From: Pseudomonas putida
GTDB lineage: Bacteria > Pseudomonadota > Gammaproteobacteria > Pseudomonadales > Pseudomonadaceae
DNA: 64,000 bases
NCBI RefSeq assembly: GCF_001636055.1
Contig: NZ_CP011789.1
Coordinates: 2,852,001 to 2,916,000, forward strand
Reading direction: 5' to 3'
Notes under the pieces: generated by a model
Database searches by the model: none
The model's input: only the letters and a program-made list of their open reading frames with translations
What the model was told of the DNA's origin: nothing
Translations under genes and position numbers: made by a program
In this document: positions 45,219 through 53,728 of the stretch, one piece after another
How positions within the stretch are numbered: position 1 is the stretch's first letter
Layout of the letters: each line of letters begins with the position of its first letter

Positions 45219-48200
45219 TTACTCTTCCGGTGACGGCGGCTCAGGCGACTCGGCGAGCTCGGCTTCGGGCGCCGGTGGGAAAGGCAGTTCCAGCAAATGC
45301 TCGGCCCCCGCGGCAATCGCTTGCTCGCCCAATACCGCGTCTTGATCCATCAGGTGAAGGCGTCGCCAGATTTCCGTGAGGTTCGCCTCGGGGGCCGCAT
45401 TGAACTGATCATCCTCGATCAGCGTCCTCAGGTCCCTGCGGTACTGGAGGGGCAGGCGATTCCAGACGCTGAAGTCTTCGTCGCTGGCCGTGGACAGCAG
45501 GGCTTCGTATTCATGCTCGGCGACCATCAGGTCTACGCCGAAACGCACGTAGTAGGCATTGATCTGCGCAATCATGCCGTCGTCCATGTGTTGGCTTTCC
45601 AGCCGCATGACCATAGCGAGCGGACGCGGCAGAGGTTGCGGCTGTGGCAGTTCGGTGAAACGGTTTTCGCCCAGATTGACGATGTGCGGGTTGCGCATGT
45701 TCGCCAGGCCAGCGGGCATTTCGCTCAATTCGCAATTGCCGAGCAGCAGCGATTCCAGGTTGGGCAGGGCTTCCAGAGCAGGGCTTGTCTGCAGCGGATT
45801 GTTGGTGAGGTCCAGGGTCCTGAGGTTGACCATCTGGTTCAGCCTTTGTTGTGCCTGTTCGTTCCAGATCAGGTTGTTTTCCTCCAGATCCAGCAGGCGT
45901 AGCGTTTGCGGGTTGCGCAGTTGCGGAAAGTGTTGCAGCGAGCACGCTTCCAGGCTCAGCGTGTGCAGATTGGGCAGGCGTTCGAGCAACGAAGCGGGAA
46001 GGGTGCTGATTTGCGGGTTGCGGGCCAGGTCAAGAAGCTGGACATGCGGGAAGTGGTGGGGTAGTTCCAGGCTGGCGAGGTCGGCGTCGGTGAGATCGAG
46101 GTCGGCCAGCTCCAGTGAAAACAGCCACTGTTCGCCCAGCGCTTGTCGACTCATGCCGCGCCAGCTGTTCAGCAGTCGCGTCATGGCCTGGGTTCGGGCA
46201 GGTGAGCCCTCGGCCCAGGCAGCGAAGTTGGCCGTCACTACTTGATACTGCGCGTTCAGGGACGCCACGGCCTGATCCGGGCTCACTCCTTGCTCGCGAC
46301 TCGCGGCAAAGAAGGCTTCGACGCCTTCGTCGTTCATGGCGGGGTAGATCTGCTGCACCTGGCGGTAAAGCGCCCGGTCGATCGGTTCGGGAGGTGGCGC
46401 AGGGACGACTGCCGGCTCAGGCTCGATCCCGGGTGCAGGGTTCGGATCCATCGGCGTTCCTCCACGAAGCCCCTGTTGCCTTAACCAGGCGAAGTCGCCG
46501 AATGGGCGCAGTTGCCGGGCCCAGGCCTGGCGGTCGGCGTCGACCAGGGCTGTCAGGCGCGCTCGCAGGCTGTCACCGGTGCTGGCCTCAAGCGCCAGCG
46601 CCGCACGCTCATTGGCTGACAGTATTTTCACCGCAGCCTGGCACAGATCGGCAGTGGCGGGTGTGGGGGCGGGCCGCTCGCCCAGATAGGGCTCGTACCC
46701 CTGAGCAGACTTGGTGATGACCCGCATGCGCGTAGCGTAGCGGCTGCCAGCTACGGCAAGGGTAGGCCCATGGGGGCTGTCTGCGCGCAGCTCGATGCGC
46801 ACATCCTGTGGCCAGCCTTTCAGCGCGGTCATGGCTTTGAGCGCAAGGCGTTCGCTGTGCGCGCTGGCCAGCTCGGGCAGGTACAGGCCTTCGAGGCCGC
46901 GGACAACTGGCAACTGCGCCTCAAGGCCCTGCGCAAGTCTGGCCAGGCGTGCGGGGAGGACCTGACCTGTGCTCCAGGCCGCTTGTTCGGTCGTGGTCAT
47001 CGAGCCGAGCAGGCGCCTGCACAATGGCGCACCGAGTCTGGGGTAGTCCTGCAGCATCCGCGCTTCGTCGACATGGGCCGGCACACTGGCCTCGTAGCTT
47101 TCGGCGAACAGCCTGTCACGCTCGGCGGCGCTCGCTGTCGGATAGTTTTGCGCGATCTGACGTTGCACGCGCAGGCGTGCCAAGGTGTCGGCCAGCAGCG
47201 GTGGGGTCTTGGCGTGGGTCAGGTGTACCTGGCGCAGTTGTGCTTCGTCCATGCCGCTGATGCGTGCTGCCTGCTCCAGTTGCGCCGGGGTGAAGGTTTC
47301 AAGGCGGCTGTCCAGGCGCCTCACCAGTGTCGCCAGTGACCAGTCGCGTGGTTGTTCGTGCTCGGCGCGCCAGGCGCCTTCGTCATTGTGCTCCAGCAGC
47401 GGTTGGTAGGCCTCAGGATCATCAGGATGAACGAGTCGCCAGCGCTGCAGCTGTGCGTCGAAGCGCCGCAGATATCGGTGGCCGTCCATGTGCAAGGACT
47501 CCGGCGTGGCCTCGGAGGCCTGGACACGGTAGGGCGTCAGGTCGCCGCGCCAGAGGCGTTGGCTGCCATCGGTGCGGGTGATCGGATCGAGGCTCTCGAG
47601 CAACGGTGTGCGGGTAAGCGTGCGTACTACCTGTCCGCCGACATACAGCCCGGCGATCACTGCCAGGTTGAGGCCTACCACTTTCAGGTGCTGGAACGCC
47701 TCGTCGCGATCACCGACCTCCCAGGCCTCGTAGCCTTCGTAGACTTCATGCAGCAATTGGCAGGCCGTTACCGCGACCATCAGTACACCCACTGCGGGGA
47801 TGAACATGCCGATGGTCATCAGGGCATTCAAGCCCAGGCTCTCCCACATCTGCAGGCGCTTCTTGCGCGCCTGTTCGTCGGCTTGGGCCGTGGGCACGGC
47901 GAACAGCATTGCCTCGGCCTTGAGCCAGGCGAGATGGTCGGTGTACAGGAAGTCGAACAGCGGCCCTTCGATATCGTGCCGCTCCAGGTGCAGATCGGCG
48001 CCATCAGGCGGTGTCCAGGTCTGCTCATAGCCTGCGTGCGCATCGCTGCTGAGGTTCTGCCGGGCACGATCGAGGAACTGCAGGCGTTCTTCGCTGGCGA
48101 TCAGCGCCAGGCAGTGTTTGCGAAAGGCGGGGTCGCAAAGGTCGGTCTGCAATTGCACCACCAGCGCCTGATCACTGCTGAAGACACGGACGGCGGCTTC

Positions 48201-48956
48201 CTGACCTGGGAGATACAGCAGTCGACCGACGTCACCGGCGTCGATCAGCAGGGCCTCGTGCAGCGTCACGCCGAACAGTTGCAACCGTTGGCAAGGCAGG
48301 GCCGATCCGTCATCGAGCAGCTGCTGGATGCAATCCCGTGCGTCGCCGCCGATCCGATGCTGCAGCCGCGCCAGGTCTACCGCCAGTTGCAGGTTGCTCT
48401 GGTAGAGCCTGATCGCGGCAGGGCGGACACCGGTCTGGCTGAACCTGGCTTGCAGGTGTTCCTGGTAGCGCTGGCCCAGGTCGAGATTGCGGCAGGTGCT
48501 GGCGAAGGCTTCGGGTGAAAGCGGCAATGCTTTGATGCTGAAGGCTTTGGAGGCCAGGGGGTAGGGCACTCGGGTTTCGCTGTCACCGAGGGTGGTGGTG
48601 CCGGTCACCGTGATGTCGGTGATCTCGGTATCACCCTTCAGGGCCAGTGCGCTCTTGATGTTGAAACTGATGCCATCGGCGAAGTTGTGCAGGGCAGCCT
48701 CAAGCAAGGTGCGACGCTCGTAGGTGCTCACGTAGACCTCATGGGTGTAACGGTCATGCACATGGATCAGCTCCGCTGTGCGCAGCGGGGCCTGGAACCC
48801 GTGCTCGGCTTTCAATTGCGCGGCGAGCAGTGGCTCGGCGAATTCGTCGATCTGCTGGAGGCCCTTGAGCGTCCGGGCAAGGCGTTTTCGAAGTCGTCGG
48901 CGTGTTGCCCTGGCAGGCCCTGCAGAGGCAGCGCGCTGGCGCGCAGGGTTTGCCAT
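45219..48956 (-). CDS. large leucine-rich-repeat protein of the dermonecrotic-toxin/NEL effector family, NEL domain not recognised
   Basis: This 1245-residue open frame runs from an ATG at 48956, but its first ~22 residues (MANPARQRAASAGPARATRR) are very Arg-rich and probably spurious (see the fragment at 48875). From ~residue 27 it resembles the 'dermonecrotic toxin' domain of large Pseudomonas LRR proteins ('LKGLQQIDEFAEPLLAAQLK'). Two membrane-like helices lie near residue 390 (TIGMFIPAVGVLMVAVTACQ) and 435. About six LRRs occupy ~residues 930-1105, with 'LHTLSLEACSLQHFPQLRNP' and 'LRTLDLTNNPLQTSPALEAL'. The last ~140 residues end in an acidic Pro/Glu tail and lack a visible catalytic-Cys NEL ubiquitin-ligase domain, which relatives of ~1500 residues carry. 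Function unknown; a secreted toxin/effector or degenerate copy is likely. Confidence 0.75.
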   Translation of the reverse strand: MANPARQRAASAGPARATRRRLRKRLARTLKGLQQIDEFAEPLLAAQLKAEHGFQAPLRTAELIHVHDRYTHEVYVSTYERRTLLEAALHNFADGISFNIKSALALKGDTEITDITVTGTTTLGDSETRVPYPLASKAFSIKALPLSPEAFASTCRNLDLGQRYQEHLQARFSQTGVRPAAIRLYQSNLQLAVDLARLQHRIGGDARDCIQQLLDDGSALPCQRLQLFGVTLHEALLIDAGDVGRLLYLPGQEAAVRVFSSDQALVVQLQTDLCDPAFRKHCLALIASEERLQFLDRARQNLSSDAHAGYEQTWTPPDGADLHLERHDIEGPLFDFLYTDHLAWLKAEAMLFAVPTAQADEQARKKRLQMWESLGLNALMTIGMFIPAVGVLMVAVTACQLLHEVYEGYEAWEVGDRDEAFQHLKVVGLNLAVIAGLYVGGQVVRTLTRTPLLESLDPITRTDGSQRLWRGDLTPYRVQASEATPESLHMDGHRYLRRFDAQLQRWRLVHPDDPEAYQPLLEHNDEGAWRAEHEQPRDWSLATLVRRLDSRLETFTPAQLEQAARISGMDEAQLRQVHLTHAKTPPLLADTLARLRVQRQIAQNYPTASAAERDRLFAESYEASVPAHVDEARMLQDYPRLGAPLCRRLLGSMTTTEQAAWSTGQVLPARLARLAQGLEAQLPVVRGLEGLYLPELASAHSERLALKAMTALKGWPQDVRIELRADSPHGPTLAVAGSRYATRMRVITKSAQGYEPYLGERPAPTPATADLCQAAVKILSANERAALALEASTGDSLRARLTALVDADRQAWARQLRPFGDFAWLRQQGLRGGTPMDPNPAPGIEPEPAVVPAPPPEPIDRALYRQVQQIYPAMNDEGVEAFFAASREQGVSPDQAVASLNAQYQVVTANFAAWAEGSPARTQAMTRLLNSWRGMSRQALGEQWLFSLELADLDLTDADLASLELPHHFPHVQLLDLARNPQISTLPASLLERLPNLHTLSLEACSLQHFPQLRNPQTLRLLDLEENNLIWNEQAQQRLNQMVNLRTLDLTNNPLQTSPALEALPNLESLLLGNCELSEMPAGLANMRNPHIVNLGENRFTELPQPQPLPRPLAMVMRLESQHMDDGMIAQINAYYVRFGVDLMVAEHEYEALLSTASDEDFSVWNRLPLQYRRDLRTLIEDDQFNAAPEANLTEIWRRLHLMDQDAVLGEQAIAAGAEHLLELPFPPAPEAELAESPEPPSPEE

Positions 48957-49039
48957 TGTTCTTCACTGAGTCTCGACGCCCATGAAGGCAAGCGCTGGGT
49001 GATGAGGTGCTGGTGGGTGGAGGGGAGAGTTGAAGGCAT
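48875..49039 (-). pseudogene. N-terminal coding fragment of the LRR protein in another frame (apparent frameshift)
   Basis: In the frame starting at ATG 49039 the sequence reads MPSTLPSTHQHLITQRLPSW and continues SEEQWQTLRASALPLQGLPG, ending HADDFENAL. This is the expected N-terminal alpha-helical start of dermonecrotic-toxin proteins and joins naturally to LARTLKGLQQIDEFAE of the main frame. The Shine-Dalgarno ACAGGAGCG lies just before this ATG, whereas the ATG at 48956 has none. One missing base near 48880-48888 (GAAAACGCCTTGCCCGG) would explain the break. It may be a real mutation, a sequencing error or programmed slippage. Confidence 0.75.
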
Positions 49040-49189
49040 GGCTGTCGCTCCTGTTGTGGAACGCAACAGCAGGCGCCATCGATGGCTGATTCGGGTGGTA
49101 GATAGATGCAGACCGTGGTGCTCTTTTCTTTGGACTGCCCGCGAAAGAACACCACGCACACGCGCACCGGGCATGCCAGTGCGCAGGCG

Positions 49190-49957
49190 TCAGGACATGT
49201 TCAACTCGGTATAACCCACCCGTTCAACCCCCTGCAACTGGCGGTCGACCAAGCTCTTGAGGGATTCCCCGGTTGCCAGGTAGGCATCACCGAAGTCGTG
49301 GCCGCCCAGGGCGCTGGGATGGGCCACCACCTCCAGTACGCCATGCGCCGGCGCCAGTCCGGCCTTGAGATCCAGCGGGGTGCAGACGTAGTCGGCGGTC
49401 ACGCCGCAGAGCTGTTTCAGGCGCCGGTTGAGCAGGGTCTTGAAGACCCGCTTCAGTGGCCCGATGTTGGCCCCGACATTGCGCGCCAGACGCACCGGTA
49501 TGGCGTGTTCGCGGGCAAACCGTGCGACCACCTCACCGACCGGCCAGATGTTGTGCACGTGCTGGTGCGAGTCCAGGTGGCTGGGAATGACGCCATGGGC
49601 CACACACCGTTGCCATTGGGTCTCGAGCTCCTCGCGTACCGCCTCGCGCTCACTGCGTGACAGGCGCAGGGTGCGCTGGCGCAGCCCGAGGTCGAACTCG
49701 CCCTGGGCGGTGCAGAAGCGCGGTTCGGCGAGGATCGCCTGGCTCAGCGGGCGGCCGTAGGTCAGGTTGAAATGCAGGCCGATGCGGCCCTTCAGCGCCC
49801 GCTGCTGGGCCAGTACGCACGCGGCCTGGAACGCCGGCATGTTGGCCATCAGTGTTGCCGAGCTGATCAGCCCGGCCTGGAACGCGTGCAGGATCACCGC
49901 GTTGATGGGGGCACTGAGGCCGAAATCGTCAGCGTTGACTATGACCTGGGATGGCAT
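49190..49957 (-). CDS. ChbG/YdjC-family carbohydrate deacetylase
   Basis: This 255-residue polysaccharide-active deacetylase-like protein starts at 49957 (MPSQVIVNADDFGLSAPINA). The YdjC/ChbG metal motif 'NADDFGLS' is at residue 7, the His-x-Asp ligands lie in 'SHLDSHQHVHNIWPVGEVV' near residue 120, and 'LEVVAHPSALGGHDF' near 215. Members hydrolyse acetyl groups from chitooligosaccharides or hopanoid-linked glycans. An AGGAGCG site precedes the start. It is the last gene of the exopolysaccharide operon, overlapping the upstream gene by 29 bases, and probably modifies an amino sugar of that product. Confidence 0.88.
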   Translation of the reverse strand: MPSQVIVNADDFGLSAPINAVILHAFQAGLISSATLMANMPAFQAACVLAQQRALKGRIGLHFNLTYGRPLSQAILAEPRFCTAQGEFDLGLRQRTLRLSRSEREAVREELETQWQRCVAHGVIPSHLDSHQHVHNIWPVGEVVARFAREHAIPVRLARNVGANIGPLKRVFKTLLNRRLKQLCGVTADYVCTPLDLKAGLAPAHGVLEVVAHPSALGGHDFGDAYLATGESLKSLVDRQLQGVERVGYTELNMS

Positions 49958-51089
49958 CCGTTCGCTCCTGTGTGGGGTTCGGGGTGACGGTGGCTGCACT
50001 GTCGGCCTTGCGCAGGCGCGGCTTGAGCCAGCGCCAGCAACGCAGGGCCAGGCCCAGGGCGATGCCGTCGGGGCGCCAGCTGTAGCCGCTCAGGCGCCAT
50101 TGCTCGACCTGGCCGGTCTGGCGTTCATGCAATTGGTGGCTGGAGTTTTCAAGGCTTACCCGCGAGGCGTCGACCCAGCTCCAGCCCTCGTCGAGACCCC
50201 AGTGGATCCACTCTTCGAGCAGCACCCGGCCACTGCCCAGCTCGCGCTGTTCGGGCACGAACGCCAGGTTGTAGTCGTAGATGCGACCGTGTTCGAGGAG
50301 GCCCAGGCGGTAGCTGATGCAGCGCCCGTCCAGCTCCAGCAACACCAGGCACACCAACCCTTCGCCAGCCAGCTCAGTGAAGGCCTGGTACATCCACTCG
50401 CGGCGCTGGCTGCCCGAGAAGATGCCGACGTCGTCGTCGCCTTTCCAGCTCGCCGCTTCCACGGCGCTGATCGCATCGAGCAGGGCGGTGATGTTGTGGC
50501 GGTCGGCGACCACCCGGCGCACCTGCGCGCCGCAGGCTGCAATGCGCTTGCGTGCACGGCGCAGCTTGTAGCGTGGGTCGCCACTGACCTCCTGGCGGTC
50601 GGCTTCACTGATGCGGTGCACCGGTACACGGCAGGTCAGGCGGCACTCGAAGGTCGAACAGGCCGCACCCCATTGGCGCAGCCAGTCCTCATCGCCACCT
50701 TGCACCACTTCACTCAATTGCAGCAGCGCATGGGGCAGGTGCTTGCGGATGGCTTGGAGCACTTGTGTGGCGTGGTGTGCTGGCAGGTCGAGCAACAACG
50801 CGATGCGGTCGCTCAGCGGGTGGCCCAGGTGACGCACCACCGGGACATTCAGTGGGCCGACCGCCTGGCGCTCGCGCACCAGCGGCAGGCACAGGCACAG
50901 GCGGCCATCGAGGTGGCCGAGCAGGATCTGCAGTTGCTGGCCTGGTTGCAGTGCGGCCTCGGCGGCGCACAGCCAGCCCAGGTGATTGAACGGGGTGCTG
51001 CCGGCCACGCGCTGGCGCAGCGCCTCATAGCCGGCGGCAGGGAAGCTGGGGGTGCGCAGCGAGGCGCACCAGCTCAGTTGCAGGGCCAT
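49929..51089 (-). CDS. FemAB/BioF2-like GNAT-fold acyltransferase
   Basis: This 386-residue cytoplasmic protein starts at 51089 (MALQLSWCASLRTPSFPAAG); the longer reading to 51209 is low complexity. The C-terminal half contains the GNAT-like (BioF2/CelD) core 'CLVLLELDGRCISYRLGLLE' near residue 270 and 'YDYNLAFVPEQRELGSGRVL' near 295, seen in FemAB-type proteins of exopolysaccharide operons. Such proteins acylate or aminoacylate sugar intermediates. The substrate is unknown. It overlaps the ChbG gene downstream and follows another GNAT gene 4 bases upstream. Confidence 0.85.
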   Translation of the reverse strand: MALQLSWCASLRTPSFPAAGYEALRQRVAGSTPFNHLGWLCAAEAALQPGQQLQILLGHLDGRLCLCLPLVRERQAVGPLNVPVVRHLGHPLSDRIALLLDLPAHHATQVLQAIRKHLPHALLQLSEVVQGGDEDWLRQWGAACSTFECRLTCRVPVHRISEADRQEVSGDPRYKLRRARKRIAACGAQVRRVVADRHNITALLDAISAVEAASWKGDDDVGIFSGSQRREWMYQAFTELAGEGLVCLVLLELDGRCISYRLGLLEHGRIYDYNLAFVPEQRELGSGRVLLEEWIHWGLDEGWSWVDASRVSLENSSHQLHERQTGQVEQWRLSGYSWRPDGIALGLALRCWRWLKPRLRKADSAATVTPNPTQERTDAIPGHSQR

Positions 51090-51093
51090 GGGG

Positions 51094-51783
51094 TCAGGAC
51101 GCCGTGGCCGTGGCGCTTTCGGACGCCGGTTTACGCAAGGTTTCCAGGCGCGACTCGCTGTAGCGGCTCTCGCGGAAGAACTTCCAGCGCCCGAACAGGC
51201 AGTAGACATTCATGATGCGCCCTTGCTCCTGGTAGCCCATGCGCAGGTGCAGCTTGAGCGCCGGGATGTTGTGTTGTTCGCAGACGTCCACCACCTTGGT
51301 GCAACCCTGCGCGGCCATGGCCTTCCACAACGCCACTTGCAAGTCCACCGACAGCTCGCTGCCCCAGTACTTGCGGATCAACTCGCCGCCGAATTCGAAG
51401 AACTCGCCCGGACCGACCGGGAACCAGCACCCGTAGTAGTGGCGGTCGTGGTAGTTGCGCGCGCTGCCCCAGATGAAAGCCACGGTGTCACCTTCGTCAT
51501 CTACGAACATCAAGCCTGTGTAGCCCTCTGCGGCCAGCTCGCGCATGGTCTCGACGCGGTCGCCGAAATGCCGGGTGAAGGCCTTGACGTTGTTCACGGT
51601 GATGTTCTCGAGGCGCAGTCGCGCATAGGGTTTGAGGCGGTGCGGGGGCACCGGGGTTTCCAGGTCGCGTTCCATCCACACCAGCTCCCTTTGATAGAAG
51701 ACGTAGTGTCGCCAGGCGCTGCTCAAGGTGTTGCGCAGTCCCTTGCGCTTGATGCGATCCTGGATCTTGCTCAATGCACGCAT
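51094..51783 (-). CDS. GNAT-fold N-acetyltransferase in the exopolysaccharide operon
   Basis: This 229-residue protein starts MRALSKIQDRIKRKGLRNTL with a GNAT-like domain: 'VWMERDLETPVPPHRLKPYA' near residue 35, 'YTGLMFVDDEGDTVAFIWGS' near residue 88 and 'VDVCEQHNIPALKLHLRMGY' near residue 165 (the N-x-P-A-L-x-L-x-x-x-x-G-Y acetyl-CoA segment). It probably acetylates a sugar-nucleotide or polymer intermediate. Together with the FemAB-like gene it gives a tandem of acyltransferase-fold genes, a feature of this operon. Confidence 0.85.
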   Translation of the reverse strand: MRALSKIQDRIKRKGLRNTLSSAWRHYVFYQRELVWMERDLETPVPPHRLKPYARLRLENITVNNVKAFTRHFGDRVETMRELAAEGYTGLMFVDDEGDTVAFIWGSARNYHDRHYYGCWFPVGPGEFFEFGGELIRKYWGSELSVDLQVALWKAMAAQGCTKVVDVCEQHNIPALKLHLRMGYQEQGRIMNVYCLFGRWKFFRESRYSESRLETLRKPASESATATAS

Positions 51784-51817
51784 GGTGCCTCCTGTTCATG
51801 GCAGATCGAGGTGCGTT

Positions 51818-53728
51818 TCATGACGCACTCCAGGTCAGGGCAAACAAGGTCTGCCCTGGCAGTTGAAAACGGATCTGTCCCTGCTGGCAGCTGACGCGGG
51901 CAGGGCGCGGCTGATTATCGGGGCCGAACAGCTCGAGCCGGGCGGCCGGGCAGTCGCCGAGTGCCAGCTCGACCTGCTGCACGCGCTCGGCCTTGTTGAC
52001 CCCCAGCAGGCTGCGCTGACGGCCGTCGGCCATGGCCAGGACGTCGACCTCGAAGGCGTCGTTGTCCAGGGCCAGCACCTGGCGCAGCCAGTGGCGCTGG
52101 ATGAACTGCTGGGCAAGGCCCACCGGCTTGAGCTCGAAACGCTCATCGCCCAGCACGCGGATCATGCCCTTCGGCCATTCGGGCTCGTCGGCGACATGGA
52201 ACCAGTTGAGCATGTCCAACAGGCCGTCGGCGGAGGCGTTGATCACCACCGACGCCCACCACAGGCCAGCGTAGTGGGTGTTCTGGTCATAGGGGCTGAG
52301 GCTGGAGCCGCTGGACAGGTTGGTCTGGTCGAGCAGCAGCGCCTTGCGCGGGCGGCCCTGGTTGTCGAGGCCGACCAAGGCCGCGGCCTGGCGCACGCTG
52401 TCGCGGTAGCTGCGAGTGGCGAGCAGGTCGCGGACCATCCATTCGTGCCAGGCCAGGGCATCGATCTGCGCACCGTGCTCCTGGAGCAGGCGCCGGGCCC
52501 AGTCGATGCCGCGCAGGTCCTTGCTGCCCTGGGTGAAGGGGCCGCCGAGCAGGCGTGATGAGGCGGGCATGGCGATCCGCACGCCTGCCTCCCGAGCGCC
52601 CGGCCAGGCGCTTACGCGCTGGGCCATGCCGGTGAAGAAGTCGCGGTAGCTTTCATAGTTGCGGTAATTGAGGTTCGGCTCGTCGGCGAAGGCCAGGTAG
52701 TGCAGGCCCTTGCCGCCCAGGCGCGCGGTGCCGGCCAGCCAGGCATCGAGGCCGTCGTGGCTGGTGCGATCGGCGGCCAGGTCGGCGCGCCTACCGGTGC
52801 CGGCGAGCAGGGTGATGTCCTGGGTGATGCCGAAGCGCTGCTGGTACAGGCGTCGCCAGGCGTCTTCATAGCCGGGTTGGCGGGCGAGCACGTCCATGAA
52901 GCTGTAGTAGCCGGCCGCCTGCGGACGCAGGGCGTCCAGGGCCGCGAAGCTCGACGGTGGCGGTAGTACGTAGGGCAGGTTGACCCCCAGCAGCGGCGTG
53001 GGGCCGAGCACCTTGGCCTGGAGCTTGAGCCGCACCTGCCCGGCAAGGTTGGCGACATCGCCCAGATGATCGGCGCGCTGGGCGAACAGGTTGGCGCTGC
53101 CGTCGAGCCAGAATGCCGCCTTGCCGCGCCCTTGCAGGCGCAGGCGCCAGGTTTCGTCGCGGGGGCTGACTGGCAGCGCCTGCTGGTCGAAGCGCCAGTA
53201 GGCCGGGTAGGGCTTGAGCGCCACCTCGACCTGCTGGCCGTCGCTCAGGCGTTGCGCCGAAAGCCCGCGCACGCCGCCGTGGAACTTGCCGGCCAGCGTC
53301 GCCTGCTCACCGGCCTTGACCCGGAAATACAGCTCGACCCGTGGTCCGACCTCGGCGCTGAAGTGCACCCTGGCGGGGGCGAACAGGGCGCGCGTGGTGT
53401 CGCTGTGCTCGATCTGGTAGCCACGGAAGCTGTAGCCAGGGACCTCCAGGCGATAGGGACCGGCGTCGACGCTCAGTGGCCAGCGCTGCTCGCCGCGCAG
53501 TTCCTCGGCCTTGATCGCCCGCTCGCCGCGCAGTTGGCCACGGCCGTCGAGCAGGAAGATGCGCTCGGCATTGGCGTCGGCCTGCCAGGCCGGGTGCCAG
53601 CGCAGGCGCAGTTCATCGTTGCGTCCTGGTTGCAGGTACAGGCTGCCATCGCGGATATCGCCCCATTGCAGGGGGGCCGCAGGTGCCAGCGGCACCCACA
53701 GGGCACAGAGCAGCAGCCAGCGTTTCAT
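51818..53728 (-). CDS. secreted TIM-barrel glycosidase-like protein
   Basis: This 636-residue protein has a signal peptide (MKRWLLLCALWVPLAPAAPL). An N-terminal beta-domain of ~240 residues ('QWGDIRDGSLYLQPGRNDEL'...) precedes a probable (beta/alpha)8 barrel from ~250 ('LLGVNLPYVLPPPSSFAALD'). 'YLAFADEPNLNYRNYESY' near residue 375 has the D/E-P-N acid/base motif of clan GH-A, while the region where the nucleophile Glu would be reads 'ALLLDQTNLSSGSS' near residue 480, with Asp-Gln instead of the usual Glu. A small beta-domain follows. It may be a degraded or diverged endoglycosidase that trims the polymer. The start overlaps the flippase stop by 4 bases. Confidence 0.7.
   Translation of the reverse strand: MKRWLLLCALWVPLAPAAPLQWGDIRDGSLYLQPGRNDELRLRWHPAWQADANAERIFLLDGRGQLRGERAIKAEELRGEQRWPLSVDAGPYRLEVPGYSFRGYQIEHSDTTRALFAPARVHFSAEVGPRVELYFRVKAGEQATLAGKFHGGVRGLSAQRLSDGQQVEVALKPYPAYWRFDQQALPVSPRDETWRLRLQGRGKAAFWLDGSANLFAQRADHLGDVANLAGQVRLKLQAKVLGPTPLLGVNLPYVLPPPSSFAALDALRPQAAGYYSFMDVLARQPGYEDAWRRLYQQRFGITQDITLLAGTGRRADLAADRTSHDGLDAWLAGTARLGGKGLHYLAFADEPNLNYRNYESYRDFFTGMAQRVSAWPGAREAGVRIAMPASSRLLGGPFTQGSKDLRGIDWARRLLQEHGAQIDALAWHEWMVRDLLATRSYRDSVRQAAALVGLDNQGRPRKALLLDQTNLSSGSSLSPYDQNTHYAGLWWASVVINASADGLLDMLNWFHVADEPEWPKGMIRVLGDERFELKPVGLAQQFIQRHWLRQVLALDNDAFEVDVLAMADGRQRSLLGVNKAERVQQVELALGDCPAARLELFGPDNQPRPARVSCQQGQIRFQLPGQTLFALTWSAS

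Noticed and set aside
48812..49174. 120-residue small protein upstream of the LRR gene as an independent gene
   Set aside because: Its second half is homologous in style to the start of the LRR protein and runs into it, so it is treated as the frameshifted N-terminus.
49106..49660. Plus-strand 184-residue frame opposite the ChbG-like gene
   Set aside because: Shadow frame with no motif; the minus-strand deacetylase is well supported.
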